Below are positions 44,141 to 52,055 of a stretch of 64,000 nucleotides of DNA, in pieces. Within the stretch, counting starts at the first letter, position 1. Each line of letters opens with the position of its first letter. The translations under genes and the position numbers were made by a program. The notes beneath the pieces are model-generated. The model had not been told where the DNA came from. It ran no database searches and was given only the letters and a program-made list of their open reading frames with translations. Source of the stretch: Citricoccus sp. CH26A (lineage in GTDB: Bacteria > Actinomycetota > Actinomycetes > Actinomycetales > Micrococcaceae); the NCBI RefSeq assembly GCF_000224415.1, contig NZ_AFXQ01000007.1, positions 62,001-126,000 on the forward strand. Reading direction: 5' to 3'.

Positions 44141-45052
44141 ATGAGCTCCGCCACGCGAGCGCTCGCGACCGACCCCGCGCTGGCCGCCCCGCCGGCCGGC
44201 GCGGGGCCGTCCCGCCGATCACGGGTCAAGTGGGGCCCGCTGCTCCTATTGTTGCCGGCCATCGCGGTGGTCACCATGTTCTTCCTGGTGCCGCTGGTGG
44301 ACGTGTTCGTCCGCAGCGTCACCGACCCGGAACCGGGGCTGCAGAACTATGAGTGGCTGTTGACGAACCCCGTCAACCTCGAGGTCATCGCCCGGACCTT
44401 CCTGACCTCCCTCGTCGTCACCTTCGCGTGCCTGGTGGTTGCCTATCCGTACGCCTACCTGATGACGATCGTGGGGGAGCGTGCCCGGGCATGGCTCACC
44501 CTGTTCGTCATGATGCCGCTGTGGACCAGCATCCTGGTCCGCACGCTGGCCTGGATGGTGCTCCTGGCGGACACCGGCCCGATCAATGACTTCCTGGAGG
44601 CCATCGGCGTCGGCCGCCAACCGCTCATCCGCACGACCTTCGGCGTCGCGCTGGGCATGGCGCAGGTCCTGCTGCCCTTCATGGTGCTGCCGATCTACTC
44701 GGCGCTGGCCAAGATCGACCGCCGCCTGCTGTCGGCCTCCTCGAGCCTGGGCGCGAACGGGATCACCACGTTCTTCAGGGTCTACCTGCCGCTGTCCCGG
44801 CCGGGCATCTTCGCCGGATCGATCACGGTCTTCATCCTGGGCCTGGGCTTCTACATCATCCCCTCGCTGCTGGGCTCGCCGAAGGAGGCGATGGTCTCCT
44901 CCCTCATCTACCAGCAGGTCAGCGTGTTCCTGCTCTGGGGCCAGGGCGCCGCGCTCGGCATCGCCCTGCTCGTGGTGACGCTGATCATCCTCGTGGTCTT
45001 CAACCGGTTCGTCCGGGGGGCCAGCCTCGCCCCGGGGGTGGAGCCGGAATGA
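44141..45052 (+). CDS. ABC transporter permease (PotB-like)
   Basis: A 303-residue membrane protein with six hydrophobic helices and an EAA-type loop (LSASSSLGANGITTFFRVYLPLSRPGI) that contacts the ATPase. The N-terminal 25 residues are an Ala/Pro-rich cytoplasmic tail. It begins three bases after the binding-protein stop, and its own stop overlaps the next start (ATGA), so subunits are made in step. Confidence 0.88.
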   Translation: MSSATRALATDPALAAPPAGAGPSRRSRVKWGPLLLLLPAIAVVTMFFLVPLVDVFVRSVTDPEPGLQNYEWLLTNPVNLEVIARTFLTSLVVTFACLVVAYPYAYLMTIVGERARAWLTLFVMMPLWTSILVRTLAWMVLLADTGPINDFLEAIGVGRQPLIRTTFGVALGMAQVLLPFMVLPIYSALAKIDRRLLSASSSLGANGITTFFRVYLPLSRPGIFAGSITVFILGLGFYIIPSLLGSPKEAMVSSLIYQQVSVFLLWGQGAALGIALLVVTLIILVVFNRFVRGASLAPGVEPE

Positions 45053-45831
45053 CCATGAAGAGAGTCCTCGTCGCCTTCTCCGTCCTCGTCATCTTCCTGC
45101 TGATCGTGCCGACCCTGGTGATCGTGCCGATCTCCTTCAACGCCTCACCCTCCTTCAACTTCCCGCCCGAGGGCTGGTCGCTGCAGTGGTACGAGAACTT
45201 CCTCACCGACCGCGAATGGCTCAAGGCGCTCGGCAACTCGGTGCTCGTGGCCATCCTGACCGCGACCGTGGCCACGGTGACCGGGGTGCTCGCGTCCCTC
45301 GGCCTGAGCCGGGTCAGGTTCCGGGGCAAGTCCCTGCTGGAGAACTACTTCCTGGCGCCGATGATCGTCCCCGGGATCGTCATCGCGATCGGCCTGTACT
45401 CGCTGTTCATCCGGCTCGACCTGCTCGGCACCATCCCCGGGTTCGTGTTCGCCCACACGATCGTCGCCCTGCCGCTCGTCATCATCAACGTGATGGCCAG
45501 CCTCCAAGGCGTGGACCCGCGGCTCGCGCAGGCCGCCGCGAGCCTGGGGGCGAGCAAGGCGCGGACGTTCTTCACGATCACGCTGCCGCTGATCGTGCCG
45601 GGCGTCACCGCGGGGGCGCTGTTCGCCTTCGTGACCTCGTTCGACGAGATCATCCTGTCCCTGTTCATCCAGGATCCGAGCCTGCAGACGCTTCCGGTGA
45701 AGATCTATCGCAGTGTCACGCAGAGCACCGATCCGACGGTCGCGGCCGTCGCCGTCATCACCATGGCCGTCTCCGTGACCGTCATGCTGGTCGCCCAGCT
45801 TGCCACCCGAAAGAGGAAGGCCCTCACATGA
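45049..45831 (+). CDS. ABC transporter permease (PotC-like)
   Basis: A 260-residue six-helix permease with the loop AAASLGASKARTFFTITLPLIVPGVTAG, the PotC-type partner of the preceding permease. Both its start and stop overlap neighbouring genes by four bases (ATGA), showing tight translational coupling in the importer operon. Confidence 0.88.
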   Translation: MTMKRVLVAFSVLVIFLLIVPTLVIVPISFNASPSFNFPPEGWSLQWYENFLTDREWLKALGNSVLVAILTATVATVTGVLASLGLSRVRFRGKSLLENYFLAPMIVPGIVIAIGLYSLFIRLDLLGTIPGFVFAHTIVALPLVIINVMASLQGVDPRLAQAAASLGASKARTFFTITLPLIVPGVTAGALFAFVTSFDEIILSLFIQDPSLQTLPVKIYRSVTQSTDPTVAAVAVITMAVSVTVMLVAQLATRKRKALT

Positions 45832-47030
45832 CCGAGACTGGAGCGCACAGCGTGGGCGCAGCGGAACCCCGTGAGCGAGACCTCAGGGGCGCCTCGCTGG
45901 ACACCAGCACCCTCCGGCAGATCAACGAGGCCGGCATCAGCCTGAAGGGCGTGACCAAGCGGTACGGGGACAAGGCCGTGGTGGACGACATCGACCTGGT
46001 CATCGAGCCGGGCGAGTTCATGACGCTGCTGGGACCCAGTGGCTCGGGCAAGACCACCACGCTCAACATGATCGCCGGGTTCGCGGACGTCACCGAGGGC
46101 CTGCTGCACATCTACGGCAAGCCGGTGGCCAAGCTGCCGGCGCACAAGCGGGACATCGGCATGGTGTTCCAGAACTACGCGCTCTTCCCGCACATGACGG
46201 TCGAGGAGAACGTGGCCTACCCGCTCCAGCGCCGCAAGATGCCCAAGGCCGAGCAGAAGAAGCGGATCGCCGAGTCCCTGCAGATGGTGCGCCTGGCCGA
46301 GTACGGCGGCCGGTACCCGGCGGAGCTGTCCGGCGGCCAGCAGCAGCGCGCCGCGCTGGCCCGGGCCCTGGTCTACAACCCCCGGGTGCTGCTGATGGAC
46401 GAACCCCTGGGCGCGCTGGACAAGAAGCTGCGCGAGTGGCTGCAGCTGGAGATCAAGCGCATCCACCAGGAGGTCGGCTCCACCTTCGTCTACGTCACGC
46501 ACGACCAGGAGGAGGCCCTGTCCCTCTCCGACCGGATCGCCGTGTTCAACAACGGCAAGATCGAGCAGGTCGGCACGGGCGTGGAGCTCTACGAACGTCC
46601 GGACACCCTGTTCGTGGGGCGCTTCCTCGGGGAGTCCTCCGTGCTGCGGGCCCCGAGCTCCACGGCCACGGTCCGCGACGGGAACACCACCCTGGCCGTG
46701 GGCGACGACCACGTGACCGTCCCGGGCGAGCGCCGGGGGGTCGAGAGCCTGGCGGTCCTCGTCCGGCCGGAGAACCTCTCGCTCGAACTCCCGGGTTACG
46801 TCCCGGCCTCCAGCACGGAGAACGCCCTGCCGGTGGCGGTCAAGACCGCCACGTACCTCGGCGTGGGCTGGCGGTACGACGTGGTCCTCTTCGACGGGAC
46901 CAGCGGCATCGTCCGCACCCCGAACGACGCCACGCGCTTCGGGCCGGGGGACCAGGCCGTCGTCACGTGGGACGTCCGCCACGGCGTGCTGCTCGAGGAC
47001 CTGGGCGAAGGGGACGAGTCCACCACGTGA
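45828..47030 (+). CDS. ABC transporter ATP-binding protein (PotA-like)
   Basis: A 400-residue ATPase. The start MTETGAHSVG is set by the ATGA overlap with the permease. It contains Walker A GPSGSGKT, Q-loop FQNYALFPHM, signature LSGGQQQR and Walker B VLLMDEP, then a TOBE domain (VESLAVLVRPENLSLELP, VKTATYLGVGWRYDVVLFDG). The N-terminal 40 residues before the ATPase core are longer than usual. It powers uptake through the two permeases. Confidence 0.88.
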   Translation: MTETGAHSVGAAEPRERDLRGASLDTSTLRQINEAGISLKGVTKRYGDKAVVDDIDLVIEPGEFMTLLGPSGSGKTTTLNMIAGFADVTEGLLHIYGKPVAKLPAHKRDIGMVFQNYALFPHMTVEENVAYPLQRRKMPKAEQKKRIAESLQMVRLAEYGGRYPAELSGGQQQRAALARALVYNPRVLLMDEPLGALDKKLREWLQLEIKRIHQEVGSTFVYVTHDQEEALSLSDRIAVFNNGKIEQVGTGVELYERPDTLFVGRFLGESSVLRAPSSTATVRDGNTTLAVGDDHVTVPGERRGVESLAVLVRPENLSLELPGYVPASSTENALPVAVKTATYLGVGWRYDVVLFDGTSGIVRTPNDATRFGPGDQAVVTWDVRHGVLLEDLGEGDESTT

Positions 47031-47067
47031 GCGCAGGCCGCCGCAGCCGGTGACCACCGTGCGCCAT

Positions 47068-47098
47068 CCGGGCCCATGCCGGGGCGGTACTGGCCCGG
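47068..47098. terminator. Candidate terminator after the importer operon
   Basis: CCGGGCC (47068-47074) and GGCCCGG (47092-47098) flank a 17-base loop in the 72-base gap between convergent genes. Modest stem, no T tract. Confidence 0.35.
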
Positions 47099-47102
47099 TG
47101 GC

Positions 47103-47507
47103 CTATCGCTCCGGCAGGTCCAGGTTCTGCACCCGCAGCATGCCCCGCGCCAGCACCTTGCCGGAGACCTCGTCCGTGATGACGACCTGCCAGAGCTGCT
47201 GGGTCCGGCCCTGGTGCAGCGCCTCGGCGGTCACCAGGGCCCGGCCGCCGGTGCTGGCCCGCAGGAAGTCGGTGGCGTTGTGGACCCCCACGGCGAACTG
47301 TCCCCGCTCGGCCACGGCGGTGTTCGCCCCGGCACCGCCGGCGATCTCCACGATGGTCGCGTAGACACCACCGTGCACCACGCCCTGGTCGGTGTGGTGC
47401 TGGGGGCCGAAGTCTGCGTGGCCGCGCACTCGCGTGGCGGACACCTCGTCGGCGATGAAGCCCGAGGCCTGGATGAAGGCGCTGGGCGGGGCCGTGAGGT
47501 CGGTCAT
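47103..47507 (-). CDS. PaaI-family hotdog thioesterase
   Basis: A 134-residue hotdog-fold protein with the characteristic QGVVHGGVYATIVEIAGGAGA segment (the HGG motif and catalytic acidic region) and VGVHNATDFLRASTGG. The family hydrolyses acyl- or aryl-CoA thioesters. It is alone on the minus strand, downstream of the second ald gene and separated from it by a strong terminator. Confidence 0.85.
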   Translation of the reverse strand: MTDLTAPPSAFIQASGFIADEVSATRVRGHADFGPQHHTDQGVVHGGVYATIVEIAGGAGANTAVAERGQFAVGVHNATDFLRASTGGRALVTAEALHQGRTQQLWQVVITDEVSGKVLARGMLRVQNLDLPER

Positions 47508-47594
47508 GGCGGGTTTCCTCCCACGGGGCAGGCGTGCGGTCTCTACGGCCATCATGTCAGGTGATCGGCCGGTGCGCGGTCCGGGACGTCATGG

Positions 47595-47636
47595 CCGAGG
47601 ACCGGTCTCCACCCTGGGGTGGGGACCGGTCCTCGG
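47595..47636 (-). terminator. Strong terminator hairpin after the second ald gene
   Basis: The arms 47595-47614 and 47617-47636 pair over about 20 bp with one G-T pair. The long GC-rich stem begins about 40 bases after the ald stop on the minus strand. Confidence 0.8.
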
Positions 47637-47677
47637 TGTCGTGTCGCAGCCGGCGGCGGGCCGGCCCCTGGGTGGTG

Positions 47678-48796
47678 TCAGGCCGCCACGAGCTCCCGGC
47701 GGTCCAGGTAGGGCAGGCCGTGGGCCTCGCCCACCGAGCGGTGGGTGACGTGACCGTCCGTGGTGTTCAGGCCGGCGGCCAGGGCGGGGTCGGCGGACAG
47801 GGCGGCGTCGACGCCGAGGTCGGCCAGGGCGACGGCGTAGGGCAGGGTCACGTTGGTCAGCGCGTAGGTGGAGGTGCTCGGCACCGCTCCGGGCATGTTG
47901 GCCACGCAGTAGAACACGGTCTCGTGCACCCGGAAGGTGGGGTCCTGGTGGGTGGTGGGCCGGGTGTTCTCGAAGCAGCCGCCCTGGTCCACGGCGATGT
48001 CCACCAGCACGCTGCCGGGCTTCATGGCGGCGACCATGGCCTCGGTGACGAGCTTGGGGGCCTTGGCGCCGGGGATCAGGACCGAGCCTATGACCAGGTC
48101 GGCGTCCACGACCGCGCGCTCGACCTCCAGGGCGTTGGAGACCACCGTCTTGAGGCGGCCGGCGTACTGGGCGTCGAGCTGGCGGAGCCGGTCCACGTTG
48201 ATGTCCAAGATGGTCACCTCGGCGCCCATGCCCACGGCCATGGCCGCGGCGTTGGTGCCGGCCATCCCGGCGCCCAGGACCACGACCTTGGCCGGGCGGA
48301 CCCCGGGGACGCCGCCCAGCAGGACGCCCTTGCCCCCGGCCGGGGCGGCCAGGGCGGAGGCGCCGGCCTGCACGGAGAGCCGTCCTGCGACCTCGCTCAT
48401 GGGGGCCAGCAGCGGCAGGCGGCGGTCCGCGGTCTGCACGGTCTCGTAGGCGATCGCGGTGACGCCGGCGTCCAGGAGGGCCTGGGTCAGCTCCGGCTCG
48501 GCGGCCAGGTGCAGGTAGGTGAACAGGATCAGCCCCTGCCGGAAGTGGCGGTACTCGGAGGCCACCGGTTCCTTGACCTTCAAGACCATGTCCGCCCGGG
48601 CCCACAGCTCATCGGCGTCGGCGATGATGACCGCCCCGGCCGAACGGTAGGCCTCGTCCGTGATGCCGGACCCGGTGCCCGCCCCGGTCTCGACGAGGAC
48701 CTGGTGGCCTCGGGTGGTCAGTTCGTGGACGCCGGACACGGTGATCGCGACCCGGTACTCGTTGTTCTTCACTTCGCGGGGGACGGAGATGATCAT
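47678..48796 (-). CDS. ald: Alanine dehydrogenase (second copy, Lrp-linked)
   Basis: A 372-residue NAD-dependent alanine dehydrogenase with Arg15, Lys75, His96, Asp270 and the NAD motif GAGMAG (175-180). It is a diverged paralogue of the protein at 7180-8319. Because it is divergent from an Lrp/AsnC regulator, in the arrangement known for ald and aldR in mycobacteria, this copy is probably the alanine-inducible catabolic one. It lies just after the amine-use region and could recycle nitrogen as alanine or ammonia. Confidence 0.92.
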   Translation of the reverse strand: MIISVPREVKNNEYRVAITVSGVHELTTRGHQVLVETGAGTGSGITDEAYRSAGAVIIADADELWARADMVLKVKEPVASEYRHFRQGLILFTYLHLAAEPELTQALLDAGVTAIAYETVQTADRRLPLLAPMSEVAGRLSVQAGASALAAPAGGKGVLLGGVPGVRPAKVVVLGAGMAGTNAAAMAVGMGAEVTILDINVDRLRQLDAQYAGRLKTVVSNALEVERAVVDADLVIGSVLIPGAKAPKLVTEAMVAAMKPGSVLVDIAVDQGGCFENTRPTTHQDPTFRVHETVFYCVANMPGAVPSTSTYALTNVTLPYAVALADLGVDAALSADPALAAGLNTTDGHVTHRSVGEAHGLPYLDRRELVAA

Positions 48797-48833
48797 GAGA
48801 TGCCTTCCGAAGAAACGGGTGATTCGGAGAGAT

Positions 48834-48880
48834 ATTCTTCCGAAAGGACGGAATCTGCGCATTAAGACTGCAGAATATTC
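48834..48880. promoter_or_regulatory. Divergent ald/regulator control region
   Basis: Two ATATTC-containing elements (GATATTCTTCCG at 48831 and GAATATTC at 48873-48880) and repeated TTCCGAA-type words lie in the 108-base gap. They are reasonable Lrp/AsnC binding sites. GATACT at 48893-48898 is the regulator's probable -10 box. Confidence 0.45.
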
Positions 48881-48904
48881 GACACGTCGAGGGATACTGG
48901 AGGA

Positions 48905-49414
48905 ATGTTCGAAGGCGGAAACCGTCCCGGCCCGGGAGCGTCGAAGGATCCGCGGCCTCAGCGTGAGCTGGATCACCTCGACCGGCGCCTGCTGGAGCTG
49001 CTGCGGGACAACGCGAGGATGACCAACCAGGCCCTGAGCGAGGCCCTCGGGGTGGCCCCCTCCACGTGCCTGGCCCGGATGAAGGCCCTGCAGCAGTCCG
49101 GGGTGATCCGGCGCTTCACCATCGACGTGGATCCCCAGGCCCTGGGGCGCGGCATCGAGGCGCTGATCAGCGTCCGCGTGCGGCCCGGGGCACGCCAGCA
49201 GATCGCGACGTTCGCCGAGACGCTCAAGACCGTGCCGGAGGTGACGCAGTACTTCTTCCTCGCCGGGATGGACGACTTCCTGATCCACCTCACGGCGCGG
49301 GACACCGAGCACATCCGCCAGTTCGTCCTCGAGCACCTGTCATCGAACCCCATCGTGGCCACCACCCAGACGAGCCTGGTGTTCGACCACGTCGCCGGGC
49401 CCGCCGCACTCTGA
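48905..49414 (+). CDS. aldR: Lrp/AsnC-family regulator of alanine dehydrogenase
   Basis: A 169-residue regulator with an N-terminal helix-turn-helix (LDRRLLELLRDNARMTNQALSEALGVAPSTCLARMKALQQSG) and a RAM-type ligand-binding domain (IEALISVRVRPGARQQIATF). It is transcribed divergently from ald, as AldR is. GATACT ends six bases before the ATG, leaving room only for a leaderless mRNA; the GGAGG there sits too close to act as a ribosome binding site. Confidence 0.85.
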   Translation: MFEGGNRPGPGASKDPRPQRELDHLDRRLLELLRDNARMTNQALSEALGVAPSTCLARMKALQQSGVIRRFTIDVDPQALGRGIEALISVRVRPGARQQIATFAETLKTVPEVTQYFFLAGMDDFLIHLTARDTEHIRQFVLEHLSSNPIVATTQTSLVFDHVAGPAAL

Positions 49415-49517
49415 GGCACAGGGAGCGGGAGGAGGCCCACCGCGCTGCTGCGCGGGTTCCTGCAGGGGGAGGGGCCTACGTGGCGGTGGCCGCCCGGACC
49501 GGACCCTGACGGACATC

Positions 49518-49535
49518 CCCGCGGTCCACCGCGGG
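49518..49535. terminator. Candidate terminator between convergent genes
   Basis: CCCGCGGT and ACCGCGGG flank a two-base centre between the Lrp-type regulator and the HNH nuclease gene. Confidence 0.45.
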
Positions 49536-49546
49536 CCGCCGGAGGG

Positions 49547-50704
49547 TCACTCGCAACCGACCCCATCGCCATCGCGGTCCAGGTGGCGGGCATACCCGGG
49601 GTCCCCGAGGCGGACCGGGGCCGCGCCGGCGGCGCGCGCGCCGGTGCAGTTCTTAAAGTAGACGGTCGCCGCCGCCGTCGTGGGCGGGGCAGGGGTGTAG
49701 GTCCTGCGGGGCGCGGGCGTCTGGGCCTTCTTCGGGGTCAGCTCCGGGGCGCGGGTCCTGATGGGCGCCTGGGCCGGCGCGGGTGACTGCGTGGAACGGG
49801 TGATGACCGGATACGCGGTCGCGGCGGTCTGCGCGGTGGGAAGTGCCTGGTCCGGGCAGCCGGTGAGCACGCGGGTCATGGCATCCTGCTCGGCGGAGGT
49901 CACCCAGAGTTCGTACTCCGCCTTGACGGCGATCTGTCGGGCGACGTAGTCGCAGCGGAACGACCGGTTCGGGGGCAGCCAGGAGGCTGCGTCAGAATCG
50001 GACTTCTGGGCGTTCGCGGGTCCGTCCACGGCGAGCAGGTTCAGCGGGTCGTTCGCGAACCGGATCCGCTCGTCCGCGGAGAGCTGCTGGGCACCCTTCT
50101 GCCAGGCGTCGGACAGGGCGACCACGTGGTCGATCTGCACGTCGTTGGAGGTGTCCTGGCCGCGGAGGAAGTGGATCTCGGTGGCGGTGTAGGGATCATC
50201 GAGGACCCCGGAGAGGACCACGCAGTCACGGGTGCCGGGCTTGAACCGCTCCCCGGCCAGGTCGCGGGCCAGCATGTCGTTCCGGGTGTCACAACCGTTG
50301 CGGTCGACGTCCGCCCACGCCGGGCCGAACTGGTCCCGGTCGTAACCGGTCTTCGGCGCCCGTCCCTTCACCGGCAGGGTCTCCAGGACGGCCAGTGCGG
50401 TCCCGGCCGCTGCCTGTCCGGAATCCTGGCGCTGCGGGGCGATGGACGGTGACGGCGTGCCGGCGGCCATCGACCGGTCTGCCGTGGCCCGCGTGTGGGG
50501 GACCGTGGTGGTGGCCGCGGTCGAGGTGGCAGGAGCGCTCGGAGTTGCCGGGGACGCGGCCACGCTCGCGGTGGCCGTCGTGGTGGCCGTCGTGGTGGCC
50601 GTGGGGGTGGTGGACGCATCATCCGCGCTCGGGGCGCACCCGGCGCTGATCAGGACGAGGGCGAGGGCTGCGGAACCTGCGGACAGGACGCGCTGGAGAT
50701 TCAT
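49547..50704 (-). CDS. Secreted HNH nuclease lipoprotein with DUF1524 and excalibur domains
   Basis: A 385-residue lipoprotein (lipobox ISAGC, Cys23), then a Thr/Ala linker to about residue 100. The core is a DUF1524 HNH-nuclease domain with QIDHVVALSDAWQKGAQ and FANDPLNLLAVDGPANAQKSDSDAASWLPPNRSFRCDYV. A Pro/Thr linker follows and the C-terminus is an excalibur calcium-binding motif (DRDGDGVGCE). The nuclease should act outside the cell, in nutrient scavenging, competition or on incoming DNA. It is downstream of the Ltp gene on the same strand. Confidence 0.85.
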   Translation of the reverse strand: MNLQRVLSAGSAALALVLISAGCAPSADDASTTPTATTTATTTATASVAASPATPSAPATSTAATTTVPHTRATADRSMAAGTPSPSIAPQRQDSGQAAAGTALAVLETLPVKGRAPKTGYDRDQFGPAWADVDRNGCDTRNDMLARDLAGERFKPGTRDCVVLSGVLDDPYTATEIHFLRGQDTSNDVQIDHVVALSDAWQKGAQQLSADERIRFANDPLNLLAVDGPANAQKSDSDAASWLPPNRSFRCDYVARQIAVKAEYELWVTSAEQDAMTRVLTGCPDQALPTAQTAATAYPVITRSTQSPAPAQAPIRTRAPELTPKKAQTPAPRRTYTPAPPTTAAATVYFKNCTGARAAGAAPVRLGDPGYARHLDRDGDGVGCE

Positions 50705-51089
50705 GGGGACGGTGCTTTCGGGGAGGACGCCAGGTGCTGACCGGGATCCGGTCGGTAGCGTGTCCGCGGAGGCATCTCGGGACACGGTGACCCAGGCGAG
50801 TGAGACGGTGGGATCAGTCCAGTATCCCCGATGGTCACGGTCAAAACGGGGATTGACCCACTCGAGTCCGTGCCCACCGGTGAGGGCGCATCGTCCGGTG
50901 GCCGAACCCTGGCCTGGAGAGCAGGCACTGTTCGGAGAGCAGGCATCGTCGGGACAACAGGCACCCCGGGCGGCCGACGGGTCGTCGTGCGGCACCCGGG
51001 GTGTCCTGCGCGGGGACTGGAGAGGACTGAGTCGCGAAGGAGGTCCGCGGGTGAGCGTGGACCCAGCCCCGGTCCGGTCACAGGCCCGG
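50705..51089. other. Spacer between Ltp and HNH nuclease genes
   Basis: A 385-base gap with no convincing gene; open frames in it are Cys/Pro-rich shadows. It contains short repeats, such as GGAGAGCAGGCA at 50916-50927 and 50934-50945. It presumably carries the nuclease promoter, though I see no clear consensus. Confidence 0.5.
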
Positions 51090-51812
51090 TTACAGGCCCG
51101 TCTGGTCCACGCCGTAGGTGGCCTGCTCCGCGGTGAAGCCCTCGAAGACCAACTGGTCGATCAGGCCCTGCCGTGAGAAGGACGTGAAGTCGAGGTAGTT
51201 CGCCGCCGACGCGGCGGCCTGTTCCTTCCAGTCGATCGTCATGCGGTCCACGGCCCAGGTGGCGTCCGCGGTCGAGTACCCCTCGAACTCCAGCTGGTCG
51301 ATCAGGCCCGGCCGGGAGAAGGCGGTGAAGTCCAGGTAGTTCTCGGCGGACCGCAGGGCGTTCTGCTGGCTCACCGTGCCGGCCGCGGCCGCAGCCTCCT
51401 CGGCGGCCTCAGCCTCAGCCTCTGCTTCGGCCTCTGCTTCCGCCCGCGCCTCAGCGTCGGCCTTCTTCGCGGCCTCAGCCTCAGCCTCTGCCTCGGCGGA
51501 CTCCTGGGCCTTCTTCTCAGCCCGCGCGCTGGCCTCTGCACTGGCCTCTGCCCCGGCGTCCCCGGTGGGCTGGGCGGCCGAGGGGCTGGCGACGGACGTG
51601 CCCTGCGGCGCGGCCTCCGTCTCCGGGACGTCCCCGCCGCCACCGGCGATCCCTGCGGCGACGAACAGGGCCAGGAGGCCGGTGGGCAGGACGAACCGCT
51701 TCTTGCGGTACCAGGGTCGTGCGGACTTCTTTGCAGCCTGGTCGGTGTAGGGAGACGCGACAACAGGGTCGTGGGGCGAGGTGCCCGAGGGGAATGACTG
51801 GTTCCCGGTCAT
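51090..51812 (-). CDS. Ltp-repeat surface protein
   Basis: A 240-residue protein with a basic N-terminus, one membrane helix (39-58), an Ala/Glu-rich helical stalk (about 85-144), and two Ltp-type repeats (150-190 and 197-238; SAENYLDFTAFSRPGLIDQLEFEGYS and AAANYLDFTSFSRQGLIDQLVFEGFT). The Ltp repeat is known from a Streptococcus thermophilus prophage lipoprotein that blocks superinfection, and from many surface proteins of unknown role. No lipobox is seen, so it is anchored by the helix. GAAGGAG precedes ATG 51812. It lies upstream of a secreted nuclease gene. Confidence 0.82.
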   Translation of the reverse strand: MTGNQSFPSGTSPHDPVVASPYTDQAAKKSARPWYRKKRFVLPTGLLALFVAAGIAGGGGDVPETEAAPQGTSVASPSAAQPTGDAGAEASAEASARAEKKAQESAEAEAEAEAAKKADAEARAEAEAEAEAEAEAAEEAAAAAGTVSQQNALRSAENYLDFTAFSRPGLIDQLEFEGYSTADATWAVDRMTIDWKEQAAASAANYLDFTSFSRQGLIDQLVFEGFTAEQATYGVDQTGL

Positions 51813-52055
51813 GGGAAGCTCCTTCATGAGACTCGCGGGGGAAGCGATGGTCGGTGTCACACGGCAGTGCGGTGGGGACTGCAATGCCGCTTCTCCGGGG
51901 TGCTGCCGGAGCAGGGATCGAAGGGGATGTCCCGCGTGCGGCGGGTTCGATCGTGGTGGTGACCCTACGCGGGGCGGCGGACACGCTAAGGGAACGCGCT
52001 GCCGGACGGCCCGCCGCAGGCCCCGCCCTCGAGAGAGCGAGAGACTTCTCGCGGA

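Noticed and set aside
50705-50995. Longer start for the HNH nuclease gene at 50995
   Set aside because: The extra 97 residues form a Cys/Pro-rich stretch before a clear lipoprotein signal peptide that must be N-terminal.
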